From: Planctomycetota bacterium | GTDB taxonomy: Bacteria > Planctomycetota > Phycisphaerae > UBA1845 | DNA: 64,000 nucleotides | Direction: 5' to 3' | Assembly (NCBI GenBank): GCA_030616775.1 | Contig: JAUWWQ010000016.1 | Coordinates: 19,071-83,070, forward strand | Part shown: positions 50,901-58,764 of the stretch, in pieces | Layout of the letters: each line of letters begins with the position of its first letter | How positions within the stretch are numbered: the stretch's first letter is position 1 | Made by a program: the position numbers and the translations under genes | Notes under the pieces: generated by a model | What the model was told of the DNA's origin: nothing | The model's database searches: none | What the model saw: the letters and a program-made list of their open reading frames with translations, nothing else

Positions 50901-52508
50901 ATGGGCGCCGAAGTGATGCCATTATCAGGTAGCAAAAGAGTCAGGCGTGCGATTCTAAGCTGGACGACTATTGATGTCCTCCTCATTGCGGCCATCAGCT
51001 TCGTTGCCGAGGGGACGCACTTTTCGTACAAGCAGGGCCGGGCGCTGATCTGCGGCGACTCGGCGCAATACGTAGCCTCCGCCGAGGCCCTTCTCAGTCC
51101 GGGCAAAACCCCTCACTTCGAAATGCGCAAGCCAGGTTACATACTATACCTGGCGGGTGTGTCGCTTGCGTTTGGCAACACGGGGTGGGCGGCGGTCACC
51201 GGTCATCATATCTTTATGGGTCTACTTCCTCTGGCGGCTTACGCCTTGGGGAGGCATCTTCGATCCCGGTGGGTTGGCTGGCTTGCTGCCATATTGACGA
51301 TTGCCCGGCTCCAGTCGGTCGTGTGGGGCGAGCGGATGATGTCGGAGACATTGTTCACTTGTCTGTTCTCATTCGGCCTGGTTTTGTTTCTTGTTGCTCT
51401 GTCTCGGGCTGGTTCACGGCGTTGGATGGTCGGAGCCGGTGTGCTGCTGGGGATGGCCTGGCTGACACGGGGAGCCGCCTTGCCCATTATCGCTGTGGGA
51501 GTCGTGGCTATTCTGGTGACGATGGCACGCGACTGGAGAAGGGCGTTAGCATCATGTGTATCCTTTATATCGCCGGTCCTATTCTGCGTAGTGCTGGAAT
51601 GTAGCCTGAACTTGGCTTACGCCGGTCAATTCCTAACTTCCAACAACACAGTTGGTGCAACAGCACTTCTGCGGGCACGACACTTCGACGGCCTGGAATT
51701 GCCCGACACGCCCGAGGCTGCACAGGTGCTTGCCCTGCTGCCGGAACGCAGTCGGGAAGAGGCCTATGTCGCCAGCCATCTGGACGTATGGGTAGCGAGG
51801 TATCACGCCGTGCACGATAAAGGGATGGACGAATGGGAGTATGACAATCTGATGAGACGGGTGGGGTGGGATGCACTGGCCGGTCACCTTCAGTCATACC
51901 TCAAGTCCAGCCTGCAGTTGACCCTTTGCCACCTCTTTCGGCAAGCGGACGGGCAGGGGCTGTCGCCGGTGCCTGAGGACCGCCGCACGGGGCCGTTGAT
52001 CCACCCGGCTGCGCCCGGCGATGCCGAGTGGGACACCACCTGGTTTGCCTATTACGGGTTGCCTCACATGACACTTGCAGAGTCAGTGGCGCTGGTCGAT
52101 CGCATGAAGACAGCCGCCGCACAGCGCGCCCCGTTCGGGAAAGCAAGGATTTGGAAGGCCTTCCGCTACTGGAAGACAAAGCCGGTTGCCCAATGGCCAC
52201 TTGCCGGCTTGGCCCGGCTTTCATCGTTGTGGCCTGCCGTGGCGCTGCTTGGTTGCTTTCTGCTCGGTCTGAATCGCAAGACATGTGCGGTTTTGGCGGC
52301 GGCCTATCTCCTTGACGCCCTTTTCATCGGCTTGTTGACACCGACGAATGCGCGGCTTCAGTTCATCTGGATTGTGATTGACACATCATTGGCGGCCGGG
52401 GCAGTCGTCGGTGCGCTCTATGTCGTTGTCCACGCCGCCACCCCCGCTGGTCAAGCGATTCCTCGACCCGGTCTACGACCTCTGCGCCGCACCGCCGCCT
52501 TCAAGTAG
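50901..52508 (+). CDS. Multi-pass membrane glycosyltransferase (GT39/ArnT-like)
   Basis: 535 residues from ATG 50901 (ATG 50916 possible), about 11 membrane helices. ALICGDSAQYVASAEALL provides the first-loop Asp and FEMRKPGYILYLAGVSLAFG the RxPxY-type motif of GT39-like enzymes. WGERMMSETLFTCLFSFGL is the typical next segment. A soluble insert of about 150 residues sits between helices near residues 250-400. Last gene of the glycan run. Confidence 0.82.
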   Translation: MGAEVMPLSGSKRVRRAILSWTTIDVLLIAAISFVAEGTHFSYKQGRALICGDSAQYVASAEALLSPGKTPHFEMRKPGYILYLAGVSLAFGNTGWAAVTGHHIFMGLLPLAAYALGRHLRSRWVGWLAAILTIARLQSVVWGERMMSETLFTCLFSFGLVLFLVALSRAGSRRWMVGAGVLLGMAWLTRGAALPIIAVGVVAILVTMARDWRRALASCVSFISPVLFCVVLECSLNLAYAGQFLTSNNTVGATALLRARHFDGLELPDTPEAAQVLALLPERSREEAYVASHLDVWVARYHAVHDKGMDEWEYDNLMRRVGWDALAGHLQSYLKSSLQLTLCHLFRQADGQGLSPVPEDRRTGPLIHPAAPGDAEWDTTWFAYYGLPHMTLAESVALVDRMKTAAAQRAPFGKARIWKAFRYWKTKPVAQWPLAGLARLSSLWPAVALLGCFLLGLNRKTCAVLAAAYLLDALFIGLLTPTNARLQFIWIVIDTSLAAGAVVGALYVVVHAATPAGQAIPRPGLRPLRRTAAFK

Positions 52509-52669
52509 CCAAATTATGCACGACATCGGGTATTCCAAATGCGAGACCGGTGTTGCCCCCGGCAAAAAGCATAGTCTTGGATAGGTGTGCGGCGGGCGAG
52601 TTGACTCCAACGCCTTCCCCGTGGATACTGTATATTACACAACCACCGGAGCCCGATTGGAGACGGAAG

Positions 52670-53230
52670 ATGTCGGTGACACATGATCTTCACAAGGGTA
52701 TGGTGATCCGCCACGAGGGGCAGCTTTATACCGTTCTCGATTTTAGAATGGCCCAGACCGGCAAGCAGAAAGCGACCGTGCATGTGAAGCTGCGTGCAGT
52801 GAAGACCGGGCATACCGGTGAACGCACGTTGGACGAGCTGGGTAAGATCGAGGAGGTGCCTACGGAAGTGAGGCAGATGCAATACCTCTACACGTCCGGG
52901 CACGAGTGGGTGTTCATGGACACCGAGACATATGAGCAATACCCGCTCACCGAGGACTTGCTCGGTGATGCCGTTCATTTCATGGTCGGGGAAGATCCAT
53001 ACCGGGTCCAAATGATCGAGGGGCAGCCGATATCGCTGCAACTCCCACCCATCGTGGTCTTGGAGGTCGTCGACACCGCCGCGGTCGAACATGCCGGCGG
53101 CAGCACCAACGTCTACAAGGAGGCCAGGCTCAACAGCGGAATCACGATTCAAGTCCCGCTCTTTATCAAGAATGGCGACAAGATCCGCGTCAAAACCGAG
53201 AACCACGAATATCAGGGCAAGGAGCATTAA
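52670..53230 (+). CDS. efp: Elongation factor P
   Basis: 186 residues from ATG 52670 with GGAGACG upstream; the frame is open further 5' but the extension is not EF-P-like. Three OB-like domains: KOW-like domain I with the loop TGKQKA (K32 equivalent to E. coli Lys34), domain II with QMQYLYTSGHEWVFMDTETYEQYPL, and domain III with GITIQVPLFIKNGDKIRVKTENHEYQGK. EF-P relieves stalling at polyproline. The loop reads GKQK instead of the usual GKGQ, so how the Lys is modified, if at all, is open. Confidence 0.95.
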   Translation: MSVTHDLHKGMVIRHEGQLYTVLDFRMAQTGKQKATVHVKLRAVKTGHTGERTLDELGKIEEVPTEVRQMQYLYTSGHEWVFMDTETYEQYPLTEDLLGDAVHFMVGEDPYRVQMIEGQPISLQLPPIVVLEVVDTAAVEHAGGSTNVYKEARLNSGITIQVPLFIKNGDKIRVKTENHEYQGKEH

Positions 53231-53232
53231 AC

Positions 53233-53287
53233 GAGCCGCAGGCTTTTGCCTGCGCGGATGCATCGCACCACTTAAAGGCTGCGGCTC
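53233..53287. repeat. REP-like core between convergent genes
   Basis: GAGCCGCAGGCTTTTGCCTGC at the left and GCGGCTC at the right, the same outer arms as the core at 3319; the right inner hairpin is degenerate (CACTTAAAGGCTGC). It begins 3 bp after the EF-P stop and overlaps the last codons of the GNAT gene, so that protein's C terminus is partly element-encoded. It could serve as a bidirectional terminator. Confidence 0.75.
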
Positions 53288-53907
53288 GCTCTTAACGCTT
53301 TGCGGTATATGTCGCGCGAGTTGCCTGGTGGCGTAACATTGCGGAACTTGAACTTCTCAAAGAGGCGGGGAAGACCGGTCCAGGCGAACGCTGCCGGTAT
53401 CTTGGCTCTTTCGGTCTTGGGGCGAATCGGATAGGCTTCGAGCTCCTTGGCGCCGTTGTCGCGAGCCACCTTCACCGCTTCCTTCAACAGCGCGGTTGCG
53501 ACACCGCGTTGACGCCACGGGGCAGGAATGTAGAAGCAGGTCACCGACCAGGTGCGCTGGTTCCAATCGGTCTGCAGAGCTTTGGTCCGTTGCAAGCGCG
53601 GGAAATCGCCGCGCGGGCCCACGCAGCACCACCCGACGGGCTGATCCCCCGAAAACGCCAAGCAACCGCACACCCATCCCGTGGTAACCAGCTTTTTGAA
53701 CGCCCGTTTGTTCCTGGCGCCTTTGGATTCCTCCCAGAGCTTCCCGCCCCTGGGCAGACGCCACCACATACACCAACAGCCGCCGCAGGCGCCCTTCTCA
53801 CCGAACAAAGCCTCTATGTTGGACCAGTCATCGGGGCGCAGCGGACGGACCCTCAGGCCCTTCGGACGGTTTGTCGGCGGTCGTTGAGTGACGTTCGACT
53901 TGCTCAT
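53272..53907 (-). CDS. GNAT-family N-acetyltransferase
   Basis: 211 residues. VRPLRPDDWSNIEALFGEKG starts the fold and a Cys/Trp-rich loop (CGGCWCMWWRLPRG) follows, characteristic of a GNAT subgroup. The acetyl-CoA loop is FYIPAPWRQRGVATALLKEAV (Q/RxxGxA type). EAYPIRPKTER and FEKFKFRNV complete it. Substrate unknown. Convergent with EF-P; the 3' end runs into the REP-like core. Confidence 0.88.
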   Translation of the reverse strand: MSKSNVTQRPPTNRPKGLRVRPLRPDDWSNIEALFGEKGACGGCWCMWWRLPRGGKLWEESKGARNKRAFKKLVTTGWVCGCLAFSGDQPVGWCCVGPRGDFPRLQRTKALQTDWNQRTWSVTCFYIPAPWRQRGVATALLKEAVKVARDNGAKELEAYPIRPKTERAKIPAAFAWTGLPRLFEKFKFRNVTPPGNSRDIYRKALRASRSL

Positions 53908-53925
53908 ACACAGATCCCGCGTGAG

Positions 53926-54324
53926 TCAGCCCTTCAGAACCGGAATCGGCCTGCCCTGGGCGTCAACCGAAACGAAGACCACTTCACCTTCCGTTACCTC
54001 GACAACCTGCTCGGGGTCACTGCGGCGACGAGCACAGACGCGTATGTAAATCTTGATGGATGTGCGGCCGATACTCAACGTCTCACCGTAAAGGCTAAGC
54101 ACGTCACCGACATATACCGGTCTGTGGAACTCGACCTCCTTGAACGAAATGGTGACGTAGCGGTGATAAGCCTGCCGCACCGCTTCGACGTAGGCGGCCT
54201 GGTCGATCAAGGAAAGAATCACGCCGCCGAAGATCGTTCCTTCGGGGTTGGTATCACGCGGCATCATCACAACACGGATGGCCGGCTCGGAAGTCGGCGG
54301 TTTAGGCTTATGAGACTTGGCCAT
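53926..54324 (-). CDS. Hotdog-fold acyl-CoA thioesterase (YciA/BACH-like)
   Basis: About 132 residues from the ATG of MAKSHKPKP. RVVMMPRDTNPEGTIFGGVILSLIDQAAYVEA is the hotdog active-site region (N/D...G...GG..L..ID) of the YciA-type group. VEFHRPVYVGDVLSLYGETLSIGRTSI and EVVFVSVDAQGRPIPV are further family segments. It hydrolyses acyl-CoA esters; acyl length is not predictable here. Same strand as the GNAT gene, 18 bp upstream. Confidence 0.9.
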   Translation of the reverse strand: MAKSHKPKPPTSEPAIRVVMMPRDTNPEGTIFGGVILSLIDQAAYVEAVRQAYHRYVTISFKEVEFHRPVYVGDVLSLYGETLSIGRTSIKIYIRVCARRRSDPEQVVEVTEGEVVFVSVDAQGRPIPVLKG

Positions 54325-54420
54325 GTTCGCTCCAATCACGCAATCGCAGGATACTACCCATGTCAGGGACTGTAACACACACATTCACAGCGTGCGCACG
54401 TCTTTAGTGTCATGTCCGGC

Positions 54421-55215
54421 TCACCACAGGGCACGCACAGCCAGCAGCGCAATCGCACCCGTGCCAGCCACCACAACGAACAGCAGGATTGCCGTCAACA
54501 ACGGGAATCGAAACCGGTATAATCTACCCAGGTGCCGCAGATAGCGAACCTGCTCCCTGATAATCAGTTTGCTTTTGCCGGCGGTACGGGTGGCGAAGTG
54601 GATGGGCACCTCGGCCGGGCCCGAGCACCGGCTCTTGACGTAGAGCTCCAAGGCAATCTTGTACCCGATCGGATTCAGCGTTTCCGCCCGCTCCCAGACC
54701 CCACGGTGAAGTGCGAAAAACCCGGACATGGGATCGCTCACCGGCATAAGCGGCTTGGCAAATAGCGTAGCGACCCGGCTCCCGAGGCGCCGTAACAACG
54801 GCCAGTGGTCGACGATGCTGCCTTCACCACCATAGCGCGTGCCGATGACGAAATCACAGCCACCTTCCTCCAGGCGGTCCAGCATCACGGGGATCATCTC
54901 GGGAGGGTGCTGGAGGTCGGCGTCCAGCACGACAAACCGGTCAAACCGGGCCTCCCGGAAGCCGGTCAGGACCGCGCTCGACAGGCCGCGCGCGTCGCGC
55001 CGCACGATCAAACGCACCGGGTATTGAGCACGCAACGATTCCACGATTGCCTCGGAGCCGTCCTTTGAGTTGTCGTCGACGAGTATCAGCTCCGCCTGGC
55101 GATCCGTTTGTGCCAGGGCTGCGAAGACACGTTCGACGAGCGGCCCGATGTTCGGTGCCTCGCGAAACGTGGGGACAATAATCGACACAGCCGATAAAGA
55201 GGATGGCATAGACAT
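54421..55215 (-). CDS. Family 2 glycosyltransferase (dolichol-phosphate mannosyltransferase-like) with membrane anchor
   Basis: About 264 residues from ATG 55215 (ATG 55209 possible). SIIVPTFREAPNIGPLVERV, LILVDDNSKDGSEAI and VVLDADLQHPPEMIPVML (DxD plus QHP) are the DPM1 signatures. GTRYGGEGSI and DPMSGFFALHRGVW follow, and the C terminus ends in a hydrophobic pair (RFPLLTAILLFVVVAGTGAIALLAV). Transfers a sugar to a polyprenyl phosphate. Related to but distinct from the genes at 32107 and 47026. Confidence 0.92.
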   Translation of the reverse strand: MSMPSSLSAVSIIVPTFREAPNIGPLVERVFAALAQTDRQAELILVDDNSKDGSEAIVESLRAQYPVRLIVRRDARGLSSAVLTGFREARFDRFVVLDADLQHPPEMIPVMLDRLEEGGCDFVIGTRYGGEGSIVDHWPLLRRLGSRVATLFAKPLMPVSDPMSGFFALHRGVWERAETLNPIGYKIALELYVKSRCSGPAEVPIHFATRTAGKSKLIIREQVRYLRHLGRLYRFRFPLLTAILLFVVVAGTGAIALLAVRALW

Positions 55216-55335
55216 AGATGATAACCACCGGACCAGCCCGGGCAACGCGACTGTCGTGGTTTGACAGGGCGCTCTTAGATCGGTACATACGCGTCTGCGG
55301 GCTGTAGCTTTAAGCCTGCACCATTGCTCGCACTC

Positions 55336-55391
55336 GACATTTCACACCTTGCAGGGCGAGCCGTAATGGGTGAGCGCCCACGTGAAATGTC
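55336..55391. promoter_or_regulatory. Nested inverted repeat in the leader of the Mla operon
   Basis: GACATTTCAC (55336-55345) and GTGAAATGTC (55382-55391) are perfect 10-bp arms. Inside them GGGCG (55354-55358) and CGCCC (55375-55379) form a second stem. The structure ends just before CTGGAGG and a 10-codon frame. A degenerate REP-like half (GCGGGCT...AGCCTGC, 55297-55319) lies upstream. Role unknown: an RNA switch, operator or another hairpin element. Confidence 0.55.
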
Positions 55392-55405
55392 CTGGAGGTT
55401 GAAAC

Positions 55406-55438
55406 ATGCCGTCTGCTTGGCGGATTGACGGATCATAG
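55406..55438 (+). CDS. Possible 10-codon leader peptide before mlaE
   Basis: ATG 55406 follows TGGAGG with good spacing and encodes MPSAWRIDGS, stopping at TAG 55436-55438, two bases before the TTG proposed for mlaE. mlaE itself has no clear SD, so translation may be coupled through this mini-frame. No amino-acid bias that would suggest classical attenuation. Confidence 0.35.
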   Translation: MPSAWRIDGS

Positions 55439-55440
55439 CT

Positions 55441-56250
55441 TTGCTAACAGCGATCGGCTCCAAGACGGTTTCGTCAGTGGCGGCCCTTGGCCAGTGGGGC
55501 GTCTTTTCATGGCAGATGCTGCGCTGGCTCCTGCCGGGGCTGGTGCAGTGGCGGACCTGGGTCCGAGCGATGCCCCTTTTCTTTGAAGTGGGCAATCGGA
55601 CGTTGCCCGTGATTATGATTACGGGCACCTTTGTGGGGCTTGTGCTGGCTGTACAGAGCTACGACCAGTTGCGGGCAGCCGGCTTCGAGAATCGGATGGG
55701 CGTTCTGGTAACGCTGAGCCTGGTTCAAGAGCTGGGGCCGGTGCTGGCGGGCGTGATGGTGGCCGGCCGGGTCGGCGGAGCGTTGACCGCCGAGCTGGGC
55801 ACCATGCGCGTTACCGAGCAAATTAGCGCTTTAAGCGCCATGGGCGTCGACCCAATTCGCCAGTTGGTGGTTCCTCGCTTCCTGGCGTGCCTGCTTCTGA
55901 CGCCGCTGCTGACCTTTTTTTGTGACATGTGCGGCTCGCTCGCCGGTTGGTTCGTGGCGGTCGTGCTCAAGGGCATTCCCTCCACCCAGTACTGGTACCA
56001 TATCGCCTACGCGATCGAGACATGGGACGTGATGGTCGGCTTCGTGAAGAGTGTCATGTTTGGCGGGGCGCTGGCCCTGATCGCTTGCTACAAGGGATTC
56101 CACTGCCGCCCCGGAGCGGAAGGGGTCGGCCGGGCCTGCACGGAGTCGTTTGTATTCAGCTTCATTATCATTCTCATTACCGACTTCTTCGTGGGGACTT
56201 TTTTCTCGGGTCTGTTCCGGAGTATTTACGGATTCAAGTCGCTCGTTTGA
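55441..56250 (+). CDS. mlaE: MlaE-family lipid ABC transporter permease
   Basis: 269 residues. TTG 55441 is the first usable start, as a stop lies upstream in frame. VIMITGTFVGLVLAVQSYDQLRAAG and LVQELGPVLAGVMVAGRVGGALTAELGTMRVTEQISAL are the permease signatures (the ELG and E-x-D-AL-like motif), with ALSAMGVDPIRQLVVPRFLA following. About five membrane helices, the last near SFIIILITDFFVGTFFSGLF. Together with MlaF and MlaD it moves phospholipids between the membranes of the envelope. Confidence 0.93.
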   Translation: MLTAIGSKTVSSVAALGQWGVFSWQMLRWLLPGLVQWRTWVRAMPLFFEVGNRTLPVIMITGTFVGLVLAVQSYDQLRAAGFENRMGVLVTLSLVQELGPVLAGVMVAGRVGGALTAELGTMRVTEQISALSAMGVDPIRQLVVPRFLACLLLTPLLTFFCDMCGSLAGWFVAVVLKGIPSTQYWYHIAYAIETWDVMVGFVKSVMFGGALALIACYKGFHCRPGAEGVGRACTESFVFSFIIILITDFFVGTFFSGLFRSIYGFKSLV

Positions 56251-56252
56251 TC

Positions 56253-57065
56253 ATGGATCGACCAACCGCTGCCATCGGCGATGCACCAGCCAACCACGAG
56301 TCGATCGTGCGACTGGTCGGCGTACACAAGCGGTTTGGAAACCTTGTTGTTCTCGCGGGAATCAGCCTCGACCTGCGTGCCGGTCAGACTACCGTGATCA
56401 TCGGGGAGTCCGGAGTCGGCAAGAGCGTCATCCTGAAGCACATCGTCCGGTTGCTCAGGCCCGACAGTGGCGAGGTCCACTATCGCGATCAGCGCATCGA
56501 CAACCTGCCCGAGCGGGATCTGGCGGCGATCCGGCCTCGGTTCGGCTTCCTATTTCAACTCGGTGCGCTTTTTGACTCGATGTCCGTCGCCCAGAACGTC
56601 GCCTTTCCGATTCGCGAGCATACCCGGCGCAAGCAGCACGAGATCGACAGCATCGTGAAAGAAAAGCTCAGTATGGTCGGGCTCGATGGGATTCAAGCTC
56701 AGTGGCCCGCGGAGCTTTCCGGCGGCCAGAGGAAACGGGTTGCGCTGGCCCGGGCGATCGCCCTCGATCCGGAGATCATCCTGTATGACGAACCAACAAC
56801 GGGGCTCGATCCCCCTCGCGCTGACGTCATCAACGAGTTGATAATCAAGCTCCAGCGCGAACTCGGCGTCACAAGCGTGGTGGTCACACATGATATGACC
56901 AGTGCCGGCAAGGTGTCCGATCGCATCCTCATGTTGCATGAGGGACAGTTTATTTTCGACGGAACGCCTGATGAGATCATCCACTGCCAAGACCCGCGCG
57001 TTCGGTGTTTCGTCGAGGGCCGCTGCCATGAGGAGGACCTCAAGAGCCTGCAGGTTAAAGGATAG
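56253..57065 (+). CDS. mlaF: MlaF-family lipid ABC transporter ATPase
   Basis: 270 residues from ATG 56253, 2 bp after mlaE. Walker A IGESGVGKSVILKHIV, Q-loop FLFQLGALFDSMSVAQNVAFP (the 'ALFDS' segment is typical of MlaF), signature LSGGQRKRVALARAIALDPEIILYDEPTTGLDP with Walker B, and switch His in VVTHDMTSAGKV. Energises lipid transfer through MlaE. Confidence 0.95.
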   Translation: MDRPTAAIGDAPANHESIVRLVGVHKRFGNLVVLAGISLDLRAGQTTVIIGESGVGKSVILKHIVRLLRPDSGEVHYRDQRIDNLPERDLAAIRPRFGFLFQLGALFDSMSVAQNVAFPIREHTRRKQHEIDSIVKEKLSMVGLDGIQAQWPAELSGGQRKRVALARAIALDPEIILYDEPTTGLDPPRADVINELIIKLQRELGVTSVVVTHDMTSAGKVSDRILMLHEGQFIFDGTPDEIIHCQDPRVRCFVEGRCHEEDLKSLQVKG

Positions 57066-57068
57066 GCT

Positions 57069-58199
57069 ATGAAGGAATCAACGCGGAATCTTCTTGTCGG
57101 TCTGTTTGTGGTGGGGGCGCTTGCCGTGCTCGGCGTGTTGATGGTCTGGTTCGGCGAGGCTCCCACCTGGCTGGGTGGCAGTGAGTGGACCCTCCGAATC
57201 ACCGGGGTGCAGGAGCTAAGCGGCGTTGGCGAGGGAACCACTGTCAATCTCAACGGAGTGGAAATTGGGCGTGTCGAAGCCCTGGAATTCGAGAACCCGG
57301 AGCGCCCCGATCAAGGGGTGGCGATCGTCGTAGGGATCAAGAACCGCTATTCAATCCCGCGAGGCGCACACGCTAGGATCTATGGTGCAACCTTGGGTTT
57401 TGGCACGGGCCGGATCGACATATGTGTACGGCCCGGCGTACCGGTCGAACCGCTCGAGAGAGAGGGTGCCGCGATTCCCGGCGAGATGCACTACGTCCTT
57501 CGCGAGCTGATCAGCGAGCAACTGACCAGCACTGTAGAGCGAACCATTGCCCACATCGGTGACCTGGCTGCCGCGGCAACGCCGGTAGCTGACAAACTTG
57601 CGGAGTTGATCGAGCAGCGGGCCGTGGCCGACGTGAGCAAACCCGGAGCGGCGGAAAGGGGCTTCACCGCGAACCTGTCCACGGTGGCCGAGCGGATCGA
57701 TAACCTGGTTGCTAATATCAATGCGGTTCTTGGGGATGAGACCGTACAGGACGACGTGAAGGCCGCGGTCAGCGACTTGAAGAGCGCCACAACGGAGCTG
57801 AAGGATACGGTCGCGCTTTGGAAAACCGAGAGCCGGAAGATCAGCGACAATTTCAACACGGGGATAGACCGGACGGAGGAGAACCTGGATGAGTCATTCG
57901 TCAAGCTCAATGACGTTCTGGACAACCTCGATGATGCTACAAAAAGCCTGGCCGGGATGCTCCGCCAGGTGTCCGAAGGAGAGGGGACGGCCGGACTGCT
58001 CGCCCATGATGAGCGACTGTATGAAGCCGCTGTTCTCACATTCGAACGTTTTGGTGAACTGATCGGTACGCTGCAGCGGATTGCGGGGAAGATTGAACGG
58101 GACGGCCACATAACGATCGGCCGGCCCACCTCGGTCGGGACCTTCACAAAAGATTTTCCTCTTGAACGGCAATCGACGAAGCTCCCCGATTCCCCCTGA
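57069..58199 (+). CDS. MCE-domain lipid-transport protein (MlaD-like)
   Basis: 376 residues from ATG 57069. One N-terminal membrane helix (LLVGLFVVGALAVLGVLMVWF), then a single MCE domain (GVGEGTTVNLNGVEIGRVEALE, RYSIPRGAHARIYGATLGFGTGRIDI), then a long C-terminal helical region (about residues 150-330) with heptad-like coiled coils (AAVSDLKSATTELKDTVALW). The extended helical tail resembles MCE proteins that form tubes or needles across the periplasm, rather than the short E. coli MlaD. No MlaC or MlaB gene follows. Confidence 0.92.
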   Translation: MKESTRNLLVGLFVVGALAVLGVLMVWFGEAPTWLGGSEWTLRITGVQELSGVGEGTTVNLNGVEIGRVEALEFENPERPDQGVAIVVGIKNRYSIPRGAHARIYGATLGFGTGRIDICVRPGVPVEPLEREGAAIPGEMHYVLRELISEQLTSTVERTIAHIGDLAAAATPVADKLAELIEQRAVADVSKPGAAERGFTANLSTVAERIDNLVANINAVLGDETVQDDVKAAVSDLKSATTELKDTVALWKTESRKISDNFNTGIDRTEENLDESFVKLNDVLDNLDDATKSLAGMLRQVSEGEGTAGLLAHDERLYEAAVLTFERFGELIGTLQRIAGKIERDGHITIGRPTSVGTFTKDFPLERQSTKLPDSP

Positions 58200-58764
58200 G
58201 CGAGACAGTGGTATGGTGGATCATTGGCCCACCTTTCTGCTGACCACGCGATCTAGCGCTCGTTATTGAAGCGCCCTTGCCCATCAAGAATTGCTGTCGC
58301 TCTCCAGTGGCGTTGAAACTCATTCTGGGCGTGTACAGGGTGTTTTCACATTCTTGTCTTGCAATTCCAGGAAGGATCAGTTATAAGATTTCTAGCTTAC
58401 CGGGCCTGTACCGGTAGAGGGGACCGGGTTACAGGATTGTGTCCCTCGCATCACGAGTGTTGTGTAATAGTAGAAACTGCGGGATGACCGTAGGTGGCAT
58501 GGGTCCCGACGTACGTCGGGATTTGCCCGTGCGGATCAAGTCAGGCCACGGGCGAGCTGACGCTTGCCCTGCCACCCGCCCGCAGACGTTCAGCTTTTGG
58601 TTTCGAGTCGCCCGCTGGTGCGAGAATCCGTTCTCGCACCCACGATCATGGGAATCCCTCTCCACGAATCGCAGGAAAGGATTCCCTCAGCGCTGGGACG
58701 AGATGGGAATCTCGTCCCAGCGGGAGTCGTATCGTTCACAACATTTTTGACAGGAAGAAGAACC
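58200..58764. other. Long intergenic region with three palindromes
   Basis: No convincing gene. TCCCGACGTACGTCGGGA (58504-58521) is a perfect 18-bp palindrome. 58617-58640 has arms GGTGCGAGAA and TTCTCGCACC around TCCG, the same layout as the hairpins at 11949 and 16647. 58693-58720 has arms CTGGGACGAGAT/ATCTCGTCCCAG around GGGA. They lie upstream of the surface-protein gene, whose SD is near 58751-58760. Confidence 0.7.
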
